Shown: one piece after another, positions 1 to 8,642 of the stretch
How positions within the stretch are numbered: position 1 is the stretch's first letter
Layout: each line of letters opens with the position of its first letter
Source of the DNA: Nocardia alba NBRC 108234
Lineage (GTDB): Bacteria > Actinomycetota > Actinomycetes > Mycobacteriales > Mycobacteriaceae
NCBI RefSeq assembly: GCF_001612665.1
Contig: NZ_BDAX01000001.1
Span: forward strand, 1 to 64,000
Length of the DNA: 64,000 nt
Direction: 5' to 3'
Notes under the pieces: model-generated
The model's database searches: none
What the model was told of the DNA's origin: nothing
What the model saw: only the letters and a program-made list of their open reading frames with translations
Program-made: the position numbers and the translations under genes

Positions 1-4
1 ATTA

Positions 5-872
5 GAGCTCCTAACAGGTTCTGGTAGGTAGCGATGAGTCCTGTTGTAGTGCAGGATGTTTCGTCGTGGCAGCGCCGTGGATCGTGGACGACCAGCTCTG
101 GGCAGTGATCGAACCGCTACTACCGGTCAAGGCGCCGGGAACACCGGGACCAGCACGGATGAACGATCGGCTTGTCCTGCAAGGGATCCTGTTCGTGCTG
201 ATCACCGGCATCGGGTGGGAGGACCTACCCCCGGAACTGGGATTCGGGTCCGGCATGACCTGCTGGCGGCGGTTACGCGACTGGCAAACCGCCGGGGTGT
301 TCGAGGCCATGCACACCACGATCCTCGCTCACTGTCACCGGGCGGGACTGGTCGATTTCGACCGCGTCATCCCCGACGGCTCGCACGTACGGGCCAAAAA
401 AGGGGCGCCGACACCGGCCCCAGCCCGGTCGACCGCCGCAAAACCGGAGCGAAACACCACATCCTGACCTGCGGCAACGGACTACCACTCGCGATCGTGC
501 AATCCGCGGCCAACGTCAACGACCACCTCGTGCTGACAGAACTGCTCGACCGAGTACGGCCGTTGCGAGGACGCCCAGGCCGACCACGCGAGAAGATCAC
601 GACCCTGATCGCAGACAAGGGCTACGACTACCCGCGGGTCTACGACGAACTCGGACGTCGGCGGATCACTGGCTACATCCCACGCTGCGGCACCCGCGAC
701 AAGGTGACCGCCGGCCGCTGGATCGTTGAGCAAACACTGGCCTTGCTGCACCAGTACCGGCGTTTGGCGATCCCGTTGGGAACGGCGCACCGACATCCAC
801 CAGGGATTCCTCGACCTCGCCGCTGCACTGATCTGCTGGCGACGACTCAGCAATCGAACCTGATAGGAGCTC
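5..872 (+). mobile_element. IS5-family (IS427-type) insertion sequence, complete ends
   Basis: The left end GAGCTCCTAACAGGTTC (5-21) is matched by its inverted copy at 856-872 with one mismatch, giving 17-bp terminal repeats. Both ends are flanked by TTA (2-4 and 873-875), a 3-bp target duplication of the type IS427-group elements make. The 868-bp length fits that group. The element encodes one transposase split over two frames. The intact duplication suggests a fairly recent insertion. Confidence 0.9.
66..863 (+). pseudogene. IS5/IS427-type DDE transposase, two-frame, with an extra frameshift
   Basis: The first frame starts at GTG 66 (MAAPWIVDDQLWAVIEP) and carries the first catalytic Asp in IPDGSHVRAKKG. 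At the AAAAAAGGGG run (396-405) a -1 slip moves into the second frame, which carries the second Asp (LIADKGYDYPR) and the Glu (GRWIVEQTLALLHQYRRL). This A6G slip is the usual programmed frameshift of the group. Near 771-775 (ATCCCGTTGG) the expected C-terminal reading RWERRTDIHQGFLDLAAAL continues in the first frame and stops at 861-863, so one extra base breaks the tail. I therefore call the copy probably inactive, although all DDE residues precede the lesion. A sequencing error in the C run is possible. Confidence 0.75.
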
Positions 873-1458
873 TTACCGAGGCCGGTTGGTCGACGGCACG
901 ATCCGGCCGGCGTCGACGAGCACCTGGAGCGCCGATGCCTTTCGCGCGCAGTGCTTTGCCCGGCATGCCACATGCAGGCGCATCACCTCATGTGACTGCC
1001 CAACGCTGAACGGCAGCGTCGGCGCAACGTGAGCGGTGCTGTCGCACAGGGCGATCAGCTGATACATGGCAAGTGAAGGGCGTGTCACGGGCATCTCCCA
1101 GTCCAGCGGCTAGATGAGTGGCATCCGGCACCGGGGGCTCAATGGCCACCGGAGCGCCGCACCGTTGGGCGGTCGGTGCGCCGCGTGAGGGGCGCGCGAC
1201 GTCATCCCGGTGCCGGATGCCACCACTAACGTTTTCCGATCACGGCGCACGGGGGTATATCCGTTTCTGGGTGCGCGCCATACGCGCGATGCATATACGT
1301 CATTGGCGACCGGTGCGAATCCCGCGTCATGACGCCGAAATTCGCAGGTAAACCTATGTTTTCGCGGTATGTATGGAATGTATAGACCAGTCTGTCAAGG
1401 GGTGATACCGTGCGCTGACCAGGGCGAACGGAACGCAAACAGCACCGAGGAGCGGCTC
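873..1458. other. Intergenic region without a credible gene
   Basis: This stretch follows the right end of the IS element. No reading frame has a convincing ribosome site or a recognisable protein. It holds the inverted-repeat structure at 1118-1223 and, near 1355-1400, an AT-richer stretch with TATG/TGTA repeats that probably contains the promoter of the regulator starting at 1459. Confidence 0.5.
1118..1223. repeat. 106-bp structure with perfect 18-bp terminal inverted repeats
   Basis: GTGGCATCCGGCACCGGG at 1118-1135 is the exact reverse complement of 1206-1223, with 70 bp between them. Neither arm lies in a plausible gene. Size and symmetry resemble a MITE or a large transcribed hairpin. 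No clear target duplication is visible. Confidence 0.6.
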
Positions 1459-2937
1459 ATGGCGGGGGTAACACAGCGGTACTGTTCGCGGTGTGGCAGT
1501 CGGCTCAACCGCTACAACACCGGCAGTTTCTGTGCTTCATGCGAAGGCACCTTCCGAGACAATCTGCGGCAGCCGCCCGACGTGCCACCCTCGTTCTGGC
1601 AGGCCGATCTCATGCGTGATGCCCTCGCGACGTGGCACATGGGGCGCGTCATCTTCGCTTTCCGCACCCATCCCCACCACGCTCGTTCTCTGCCCCAGGA
1701 GCGTGTGGCCAGTTGGCTCGGCCTGACCCAGGCGCAGTTGTCTCGCGTCGAGAAAGGCCCTGCGCCAGAACAGCTCTCCAAGCTCACCAGGTGGGCGGAG
1801 ACGTTGCAGATTCCGGCTGACTTGCTCTGGTTCAAGGTGCCAAGTCGGGGTGGCGACGAACCGGCAATCAGGAGCGACCACCAAGATTCCGAGGGCGAAG
1901 CAGACTTGCAACTTGCCCGCTGGCTAATGACTGACGGCATGAAGCCGCGAATCCCGGCCGGTGACAGCAGGTTCGAGCATGCGGCACTGGCTTTCGAGGA
2001 TGCCTATCGGTACTTCGACGGCTCAATTGTGGAGTTCTTTGCCGACACGCTGATGAGATGCAAGGCCGACGACCGCGCACAAGGGCCCGCTGCTGCCCTG
2101 TCCCTGACGCTCGGTCTGTTGGGAGCGATCCGACAGCACGGCAAAGATGTCAGGCCAAACGTGCGCCGTTCGCTCTTGTCCCTTGGCGCTGACGGTGCGG
2201 AATTCTGTGGCTGGTTGTACCGGGATATGCGTCGCCCGACCCCCGCCGGATACTGGTACGACCGGGCGGTGGATATGGCACAGGAGGCAGGGAACCTGCC
2301 GATGCAAGGCTATGTGCTGCTGCGCAAATCGCAGATGGCCTACGAAGAACGTGACGGCGTTCGGATGCTCACGCTCGCGCAAGCGGCACACCAGGGGCCG
2401 TGGCAGCTGCCCGTCAAGGTGCGTGCCGAAGTGATCCAGCAAGAAGCCCGCGGGCTCGCCATGCTCGGGGAATCCTTGAGCGTCGTCGAACGAAAGCTTG
2501 ACGACGCCACCGCTATCCTCACCGAGGATGGAAGCGACGAAAATGACTCTCTGACCGCTGGATACAACGAACAGACACATCTGCTGCGGACGGCGAGTTG
2601 CTACGTCGAGGCGGGCAAACCAGCGCGGGCTGCTGAACTCTACGGCGGGGTGCTTACCGCCGGACACCTGTCCGGCAGGGACGAGGGCTATTTCCGGGCA
2701 CGTCATGCCGGTGCTTTGGCGTTGTGCGGCGAACCGGACCAGGCGGCAGACGAGGGATTGCTCGCAATGGCGTGTGCTGTCGAAACCCAGTCCGGCCGTA
2801 CGAAACGCGAACTTTCCCGAGTCGTCGACAGTCTCAGCCGATGGCATAGCCGGCCGGGGCCACGAGCACTGTTGGGCGCGCTGTCTGAGGATGCTGCTAC
2901 ATCGAGACGGTCACCCAGTTCCGTACTGTCTCCATGA
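1459..2937 (+). CDS. XRE-type HTH regulator with N-terminal zinc ribbon and TPR-like C-terminus
   Basis: ATG 1459 is chosen because GAGGAG lies just upstream; the frame is open from 1369 but has no ribosome site there. The 492-residue protein opens with two CxxC pairs (YCSRCG and SFCASCEG), a likely zinc ribbon. An XRE-like helix-turn-helix follows (about residues 65-105, WLGLTQAQLSRVEKG). The remainder is helical and Ala/Leu-rich like the tetratricopeptide part of actinobacterial regulators of this kind. Family members are DNA-binding, sometimes peptide- or ligand-responsive regulators; the target here is unknown. Its 3' end overlaps the convergent hydrolase gene by 41 bp. A fragment of a similar protein lies at 7588-7851, so Gabija sits between two regulator-like sequences. 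Confidence 0.8.
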   Translation: MAGVTQRYCSRCGSRLNRYNTGSFCASCEGTFRDNLRQPPDVPPSFWQADLMRDALATWHMGRVIFAFRTHPHHARSLPQERVASWLGLTQAQLSRVEKGPAPEQLSKLTRWAETLQIPADLLWFKVPSRGGDEPAIRSDHQDSEGEADLQLARWLMTDGMKPRIPAGDSRFEHAALAFEDAYRYFDGSIVEFFADTLMRCKADDRAQGPAAALSLTLGLLGAIRQHGKDVRPNVRRSLLSLGADGAEFCGWLYRDMRRPTPAGYWYDRAVDMAQEAGNLPMQGYVLLRKSQMAYEERDGVRMLTLAQAAHQGPWQLPVKVRAEVIQQEARGLAMLGESLSVVERKLDDATAILTEDGSDENDSLTAGYNEQTHLLRTASCYVEAGKPARAAELYGGVLTAGHLSGRDEGYFRARHAGALALCGEPDQAADEGLLAMACAVETQSGRTKRELSRVVDSLSRWHSRPGPRALLGALSEDAATSRRSPSSVLSP

Positions 2938-3913
2938 CGAAGGTCTGCCACTGCTGGGTTTGCGGGTCGAGGTACTCCGGGTCGTTGTCGACCGCAAAGC
3001 CGTGTTGTGCCCCGTCGATCTCCACAAGCTTGTGTTCGACCCTGAGCTGGCTGGCTGCCCGTCGCGATGTCTCGATCGGCGAAAAGGTGTCCTTGGTGCC
3101 GTGAACGAGCAGCGTCGGGGCGGCGATCTCGCCGATCACCTCGTCCGGCCTGATCCAAAACACCTCGTTCAGGAACGCCCGGCTGTGCTTCACAGTGGCC
3201 GAGTGGTTGATGTATCCCTGCTCGGTGAGCTGTGCGGCGACATCGTCGTTTAGGAAATCGCTTGACCAGTACGGTTTTTGGTCGATGTAGCGGGACTTGT
3301 AGTTGAGCTGGGGATTCAGCAGTACCAGTCGGGGTACATCGTCTGGCCGTTTGGCGGCGTAGTAGGCGGTCAGGCCACCGCCGAAACTCGTTCCGATCAG
3401 GCCGATCGTGCTGACGCCGGTCGCTTCGGCCAGGTGCTGCCGGGCAACCTGTATGTCGTTGAGGTGAGCGGCAAGTGACGATTCCTCGGGGCGTCCCTCG
3501 CTCGCACCGTGGCCACGGAGGTCGTATCGGAGCGAGGCGACGCCTGCTTCGGCCAACCCGGCTGCCAGCCGCGTGAAGAAGCCACCCTCCTCTCGGGTGA
3601 CACCGCCGCCGTGTACGAGCAGTGCTGCTGACGTAACGGGTGCATCTGGCGTGACGATCGTTCCTTCGAGATGGAGGCCGTCGAGGGTACGGAAGGGTGT
3701 GGTGCTGGAAGTGGGCACAGATCCATACGACAAGACGCCCGGACGTTCGTCAAGCGATCTGAGTGGTAGCGACCCCACTGGCGATAACCCATCGGAAGGG
3801 CTGCTCCGGGAGTCGATGACCAGCAATAGATTGCTTAGGCTTACTAGTTGCCTGCCGATCGGAGGCTTTTTGGCGTCATAAGGCGGATTCTCGGCGTGTC
3901 TGTGCGTATCCAT
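2897..3913 (-). CDS. Alpha/beta hydrolase, dienelactone-hydrolase/acyl-peptidase-like
   Basis: An alpha/beta-hydrolase fold is visible: oxyanion strand LLVHGGG, nucleophile elbow GTSFGGG, Asp in HGTKDTFSP and His in GAQHGF, so the Ser-Asp-His triad is complete. The substrate cannot be told. The 338-residue frame begins at ATG 3913, but the first 60 or so residues are low in conserved features and no ribosome site precedes that ATG. A later TTG or GTG start near 3710-3725, just before the fold, is equally possible. The gene is convergent with the XRE-TPR regulator (41-bp overlap) and divergent from gajA. Confidence 0.75.
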   Translation of the reverse strand: MDTHRHAENPPYDAKKPPIGRQLVSLSNLLLVIDSRSSPSDGLSPVGSLPLRSLDERPGVLSYGSVPTSSTTPFRTLDGLHLEGTIVTPDAPVTSAALLVHGGGVTREEGGFFTRLAAGLAEAGVASLRYDLRGHGASEGRPEESSLAAHLNDIQVARQHLAEATGVSTIGLIGTSFGGGLTAYYAAKRPDDVPRLVLLNPQLNYKSRYIDQKPYWSSDFLNDDVAAQLTEQGYINHSATVKHSRAFLNEVFWIRPDEVIGEIAAPTLLVHGTKDTFSPIETSRRAASQLRVEHKLVEIDGAQHGFAVDNDPEYLDPQTQQWQTFVMETVRNWVTVSM

Positions 3914-3975
3914 TGCTTCATTGCCGTACGCTGCCGGAACCTACCGATGGGCCGGTCTGTCAGTTCCATATAGCA

Positions 3976-4005
3976 TTGTTGTTTGACTGGTCGGAGATGT
4001 ACTAT
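3976..4005 (+). promoter_or_regulatory. Candidate gajA promoter
   Basis: TTGTTG (3976-3981), an 18-base spacer and TACTAT (4000-4005) resemble a sigma-70 type -35/-10 pair in an AT-rich stretch about 50 bp before gajA. This is by-eye inference only. Confidence 0.3.
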
Positions 4006-4054
4006 TTTCGGGTCGACTGTGAGATAATTGAAAAATTGGAGGCAGGCTTTCCCA

Positions 4055-5806
4055 GTGTTTATTCGCCGAGTTGATATTAAGAATTATCGAGGGATTAAGA
4101 ACCTGACGTGGGTAATACCCAAAGATCAGAACTTCATCTGCATGATCGGACCAGGCGACAGCGCTAAGTCTTCTATTCTTGAAGCAGTGTACCTCGCCCT
4201 TTGTGAGCGGTGGTCGTTGTCTTTATCGGACACGGATTTCTTTGATGCAAATATCGAGGAGCCGATAGTAATTCGCGTTGCCCTGACCGAGTTGTCAGAC
4301 GATATTATTACGCACCAAGCACTTGGGTTGGAGCTTAGCGGTATAGCTGATGACGGATGCCTATTGCACGACCCCGAAGCAGGGGCGGAGGTCTGCATTG
4401 TTATTCAGCTGAAGATTGACGCTGATCTAGAGCCTCATTGGAGTGCATACCGCGAGGGAGGTAAGGAACCCTTTACTCGCGTCGGTAGCGGAATTCGGGG
4501 CAAGTTGGCCGCCTTTAAAGTTGACGAGCGAATTGATAACCACCTGCGATGGTCCAAGTCATCTGCGCTGGCACGCATGACAGAGGCAAAGCATGGAACG
4601 TCAGGAACGCTTGCTGCTGCCGCACGCGCTTCGCGAGTCGCTGTCGCGGGGGCATTGTCGCCTGAGTTGAGAGAGTTGACTGACTCGATCCAAGCCAAGC
4701 TGCACGAAATGGGTAGCGGCAGCTTTGTTGACTTGCAGCCGGGATTGGACACTTCCGTACCCTCATCGGGCGGCCTGCTCTCGCTATTTGAGGGTAAGGT
4801 GCCGTTGACAAATTTCGGCCTCGGTAGTCGTCGGCTTGCTGGTATCTCGACGCAGCAGCTTGCCTACTATGCAAAGACAGTCCTGATGATCGATGAAGTT
4901 GAGTACGGGCTGGAGCCTCACCGCCTCGTTCATCTTCTAGGAAGGTTGCGTAATTCTTCATCCGCTGCGCAGGCTTTCGTTACAACACATTCGCCGGTGG
5001 CCGTGGAGCAGCTAAATGCGGAAGATTTTGCAGTTATCCGCAGCAGCTATGGTGACGTCAAAATAAAAATGTTGCGTGACTACCCGGCTATTCAGGCTTT
5101 GCTGCGGAGTCGACCCTCGGCCTTCCTCGCTCGTAAAGTTGTACTTGCGGAGGGAAGGACGGAGTATGGATTGCTCCTTGGATTGCTCGACGACTGGAAT
5201 TCAAAGCAGGCAGTAGGCGGTGCACCGTCCTCGTCTGCGCTAGGTGTTGCGGTCGCGGACGGCGTTGGTGGGGTTCAGGCGGCGCAGCGGGCTCAGTCTT
5301 TAATCGAGCTCGGATATGAAGTCGTACTATTCATAGATAACGACGATCGGGGGGCGGACAAGGAGATTCAAGACGCCGCGTCCCTTGGATGTGAAGTTGT
5401 ACGTTGGAGCCTTGGTAATGCCACTGAGAATCAACTGATGGAGACGCTAGATGCCGCTGGACTTAGCTCGTTAATTGAGTTGGCGGTAGATACTCGATCG
5501 GGTCGAGCCACGGTATGCCAAGACATTGATAGCTTTTGGGAGAACGGCAAACTGGAGGATCTAGACGTTGGTCGCTGGGTCGAGTCCGGGGCCATGACGA
5601 TCGAGGAAGCTCGAAGTCTCATCTGCAAATCTGCCATCAAGCGTAAGTGGTTCAAGGGTATTGATTATGGTAAGAAGTTGGCTAGTTGGGTGATTGCGAA
5701 TCCTGAATTTCTCACTGGTTCTCAGTTTGCCAAGGTGCTTGAGGAGCTGAGGCAGGCGATTTACACCACCGGCTCGTCTACGGCTGGCAAGACGTCGGAG
5801 GCGTAG
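4055..5806 (+). CDS. gajA: Gabija protein GajA: OLD-family ATPase with TOPRIM nuclease domain
   Basis: GTG 4055 is preferred: GGAGG lies at 4038-4042, and the protein then begins FIRRVDIKNYRGIKNL as OLD/SMC-like ATPases do; the frame also allows TTG 4028. Residues 1-340 form the ABC-type ATPase: Walker A GPGDSAKSS, Walker B LMIDEVEYG, switch histidine FVTTHSP. Residues about 370-480 form the TOPRIM domain with its Glu (VVLAEGRTE) and DxD-type motif (FIDNDDRGAD). GajA homologues are DNA nickases or endonucleases that assemble with GajB to block phages; at 583 residues it is close to characterised GajA. It overlaps gajB by one base (TAGTG), implying coupling. G+C and codon use are far below the surroundings, a sign of horizontal transfer. 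Confidence 0.9.
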   Translation: MFIRRVDIKNYRGIKNLTWVIPKDQNFICMIGPGDSAKSSILEAVYLALCERWSLSLSDTDFFDANIEEPIVIRVALTELSDDIITHQALGLELSGIADDGCLLHDPEAGAEVCIVIQLKIDADLEPHWSAYREGGKEPFTRVGSGIRGKLAAFKVDERIDNHLRWSKSSALARMTEAKHGTSGTLAAAARASRVAVAGALSPELRELTDSIQAKLHEMGSGSFVDLQPGLDTSVPSSGGLLSLFEGKVPLTNFGLGSRRLAGISTQQLAYYAKTVLMIDEVEYGLEPHRLVHLLGRLRNSSSAAQAFVTTHSPVAVEQLNAEDFAVIRSSYGDVKIKMLRDYPAIQALLRSRPSAFLARKVVLAEGRTEYGLLLGLLDDWNSKQAVGGAPSSSALGVAVADGVGGVQAAQRAQSLIELGYEVVLFIDNDDRGADKEIQDAASLGCEVVRWSLGNATENQLMETLDAAGLSSLIELAVDTRSGRATVCQDIDSFWENGKLEDLDVGRWVESGAMTIEEARSLICKSAIKRKWFKGIDYGKKLASWVIANPEFLTGSQFAKVLEELRQAIYTTGSSTAGKTSEA

Positions 5807-7239
5807 TGGATTCTGATTTGCGAACCAAGGCTGCACATATCCTGGATGCTATGCCATGTGCTCTTGAAATGCCTGCGGGCACTGGGAAAACGCAATTGGT
5901 GGCAGGTGTGACTGCCCTTGCTACTGAGCTGGGGCATCGCACCCTCATCTTGACTCATACGAACGCAGGTGTTAGTGCGTTACGCAAGCGGTTGAAAAAA
6001 TTTGGCATAGCTCCAGGAGCTTTCCATATAGACACTATTACTGGATGGGCGTTCGAATTAGTCCGCCACTATCCGAAGCTTGCAGGTCTTAGAGTCCCAT
6101 CTTCTCCAGATTGGGAGGACTCGCAGTCCTATTTGAACGCTGCAATTGCCGTGTCTCAATCGAGTGCCATCAAGCGCATGCATGCAGCGAGCTTTCGATA
6201 TTTTCTAGTCGATGAGTATCAGGATTGTAGCGTCCGGCAACATGAGTTTATGCTATCGATTGCCGATTCGATCGAGAATACTGCAATATTCGGTGATAGG
6301 CTACAGGGAATATTTGGCTTTAAAGGTGAGCAGCTAGTTAGTTGGGCTGACGACGTGTTTCCTCGCTTCCCGTTGTGTGCACAGGAGCATGCTCCTTGGC
6401 GTTGGCGAGGTCACAACGATGAGCTAGGTAATTGGCTTCTCGGTATTCGCAGCCAGTTGGTTCCAGGCGGGACTCTCGATCTTAGTGCCACGCGAATTTC
6501 TGGTTTGTCCTGGCAGCGGACTGATTTCAATGAGGCAGTTAGAACGGCTTACCGTTTTCGGAATCCAGATGAGTCAGTGGTGGTAATCGATAAGTGGCGG
6601 CAAGGTAGTGCGCGCTTTGCTGGACGCCTCGGCGGATCGTATAGCGTCATGGAAGACCTTAATGGCCGCTTTATGCAGGACGAGTTGAAGAAGCTTGACG
6701 CGATGGCGAGCGACAAGTGGCCGATTTGGCTAGTGCAACTGGCGAAAGCTTGTTTCTCCGGGCTCGCTGACATCAACGCCACGGTTGTGAATAGGCTTGA
6801 GACTGGTAAGTCGATCGATGGACTGAAGCGTCCAGCTCTAACCAAAGTGATGGCAGCGATTCGGTCCGTGCAATCAGATTCAACGCTTGCGAGACTGGCC
6901 TCGGCTATGGAATCGATTGAGTCATGTGGTGAGGCAAAACTCTATAGTCATGAGTCGTGGCGCGATATTACTGCAGCGATTCGGGCGACCTCTGCAGACG
7001 ATTCTCGTCCGCTGTGCGACAGTCTAAGCATCATCCGAGATCGTCGGCGGTATTCCGGCCGGGATACTCACAGGCGCGTGGCGTCGCGAACCCTCTTGAT
7101 TAAGGGTCTGGAATATGACCATGCCATAATTACAAATGCTGATTCAATAAATGACGCTAGAAATCTATATGTTGCTCTGACGCGACCGAGGAAGACTCTA
7201 ACGATATTTAGCTCATCGCCGACGATTCGGGTGGCGTAG
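5806..7239 (+). CDS. gajB: Gabija protein GajB: UvrD/PcrA-like superfamily 1 helicase
   Basis: The GTG start at 5806 shares its G with the gajA stop codon (TAGTG). The 477-residue product has Walker A MPAGTGKTQL (residues about 24-33), a helicase Walker B FLVDEYQDCS, and late SF1 motifs LLIKGLEYDHAII and LYVALTRPRKTL. Size and partner match GajB, which senses DNA ends or nucleotide depletion and activates or assists GajA. Together the two genes form a complete type of Gabija locus. Like gajA it is much lower in G+C than neighbouring genes and uses A/T-ending codons freely. A stand-alone UvrD helicase is the alternative, made unlikely by the overlap with an OLD-TOPRIM gene. Confidence 0.9.
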   Translation: MDSDLRTKAAHILDAMPCALEMPAGTGKTQLVAGVTALATELGHRTLILTHTNAGVSALRKRLKKFGIAPGAFHIDTITGWAFELVRHYPKLAGLRVPSSPDWEDSQSYLNAAIAVSQSSAIKRMHAASFRYFLVDEYQDCSVRQHEFMLSIADSIENTAIFGDRLQGIFGFKGEQLVSWADDVFPRFPLCAQEHAPWRWRGHNDELGNWLLGIRSQLVPGGTLDLSATRISGLSWQRTDFNEAVRTAYRFRNPDESVVVIDKWRQGSARFAGRLGGSYSVMEDLNGRFMQDELKKLDAMASDKWPIWLVQLAKACFSGLADINATVVNRLETGKSIDGLKRPALTKVMAAIRSVQSDSTLARLASAMESIESCGEAKLYSHESWRDITAAIRATSADDSRPLCDSLSIIRDRRRYSGRDTHRRVASRTLLIKGLEYDHAIITNADSINDARNLYVALTRPRKTLTIFSSSPTIRVA

Positions 7240-7264
7240 GGCTGCAGGTCGACCTCTGCCCCAA

Positions 7265-7588
7265 CTACTGTTCTCGTCCGTGGGTATCCCGCATCCGGAT
7301 GTTCCTCTTGAGGAGCGCCCGGCGAACTGTCGTGGAGTCAGCCCCCAGTCGCTCACCGATCCGCGCGAGCGACTGGCCTGTCTCGTAGAGACGGGCCGCC
7401 TCGGTGGTCTGCTCCTCACTCAGCCTCGGGTTGCGGATACTTGCGCCACCTTCCCGAAGGATCGTTAGCACTGTTCCCTTGCCCATGCTGTCACCGACCG
7501 AGCCCATGGATTGCGCGATCCCGTTGTCGGCCAACCTGTTCGCGAATCGGAAAGCGGTGTAGGTCCTAGGTTCAACCAGTCGTCGCAA
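7265..7588 (-). pseudogene. Chimeric relic: IS3 transposase OrfB fragment fused to an HTH fragment
   Basis: Residues about 9-34 (RFANRLADNGIAQSMGSVGDSM, roughly 7487-7564) match the conserved IS3-family OrfB stretch in the catalytic domain, which normally continues into DNALAES. Here that part is missing. The reading frame instead runs into SEEQTTEAARLYETGQSLARIGERLG, a resolvase/invertase-like helix-turn-helix with a tail to 7265. Neither half is complete, so this looks like two broken mobile-element genes joined by deletion. A small functional HTH protein starting at an internal Met (MGKGTVLTIL) cannot be excluded. Confidence 0.6.
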
Positions 7589-7851
7589 CAGCCCTGGTCA
7601 AGCAGAAGGACCCTGACGCCGAACACGCGATGTCACTGGCACGGCAAGCGCTGGCAACCTCTCACGGCCAACCGATCCGCTCGGTCTGGCAGCGTGCCCA
7701 CGAACTCGCCGACGTCGTCGATACGATCGATCGTCGCGCTGTTGGCACCTACCTGAGCGAGCTCGAGGACTGGACATCCTCGGCGAGCGTTGTCTCCGAG
7801 GGCGCTCGCCACTATCGAAGGGCGATAGTGGCGACGTCGTCCCATTCGTAG
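7588..7851 (+). pseudogene. C-terminal fragment of a TPR-type regulator
   Basis: The frame reads TALVKQKDPDAEHAMSLARQ and then HELADVVDTIDRRAVGTYLSELEDW, which resembles the last tetratricopeptide-like helices of XRE-TPR regulators such as the one at 1459-2937. No start codon with a ribosome site and no HTH part remain. It begins right at the end of the IS3 relic, so it was probably truncated by the same event. Confidence 0.4.
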
Positions 7852-8507
7852 GAATCCTGGGATCGCCAAAGGCGGACGAGCTTGACCTGAGTGACCGCGA
7901 TCGGGACAGGAACGATGTTGCGTAACTGTGAGACTCGCTCGATGATGGGCGCGATCTCTTGATGCCGATTGCTGTAGGCGATCCCGATGTGGGGGCGGAA
8001 GTGGGAGAGAGGTTTTGGCGCGGTGCCCGCAGCGGCGTTCCCAGAGTGAGAACGCAGAATCGTGGCGAGCTGCCAGATCGAGGACCAGGGCGTCACCGAG
8101 AAGCGGACCGCTCCCGAGGAGCCGGCTAGAGGCCCGACCTCGATGTCGAAGCTATCGACGTGTTCAAGCGCTTCGGCGGCGCTGGAGGTGACTACCTCGA
8201 TGGCGGCGTCGCTGATCGAATCGGCGGCACCAACCGGGCACAGCGTCATGTGAAGCGACGACAGCGAGACGGGATGTAGGCCGAATGAACTCAAGCTCTG
8301 CTGGCATTGTCGAGCCGAGGAAATCAGCTCGGCGTCCTCGAACGTCAAATACCAGTAGTACGCGGAGAACCCGCCGGGCCACGGTTTGACGGTGAAATGA
8401 TCCTCCATGTGGGTCAGCGCTGAAAACGCTGACCAGTCATTGCTCCTGATCGCATCGGCGTCGGTCAGCGCCGCCGGTGGCTCTGGAGGAAAAGGCCCGT
8501 GTTTCAA
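7812..8507 (-). CDS. 2H phosphoesterase (2'-5' RNA ligase/cyclic phosphodiesterase-like)
   Basis: Two histidine motifs characteristic of 2H phosphoesterases are visible: LHMTLCPV (about residue 86) and FRPHIGIAY (about residue 169). In the second the usual Thr/Ser is replaced by Gly, a variation seen in some bacterial members. Such proteins hydrolyse or form 2',3'-cyclic or 2'-5' phosphodiester bonds in RNA or small nucleotides. The start is TTG 8507 with GGAGAG upstream; an internal ATG at 8411 is the alternative. The 3' end overlaps the regulator fragment at 7588-7851 on the other strand. Confidence 0.7.
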   Translation of the reverse strand: MKHGPFPPEPPAALTDADAIRSNDWSAFSALTHMEDHFTVKPWPGGFSAYYWYLTFEDAELISSARQCQQSLSSFGLHPVSLSSLHMTLCPVGAADSISDAAIEVVTSSAAEALEHVDSFDIEVGPLAGSSGAVRFSVTPWSSIWQLATILRSHSGNAAAGTAPKPLSHFRPHIGIAYSNRHQEIAPIIERVSQLRNIVPVPIAVTQVKLVRLWRSQDSYEWDDVATIALR

Positions 8508-8642
8508 GACTCTCCATCGTAGTTGCCGGATTGCCGGTGAAATTTGCTCGGACCAAACTAAGTCCCTGCATGGACTATGCCCAATTCAAGTGCCCCAAGG
8601 TACGGGCCGGGACCGAACTGACCGCAGAGCGGGGCCCTATTC

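Noticed and set aside
1118-1351. A 77-codon plus-strand frame starting inside the inverted repeat
   Set aside because: Composition is that of random high-G+C DNA and its start lies in the inverted repeat.
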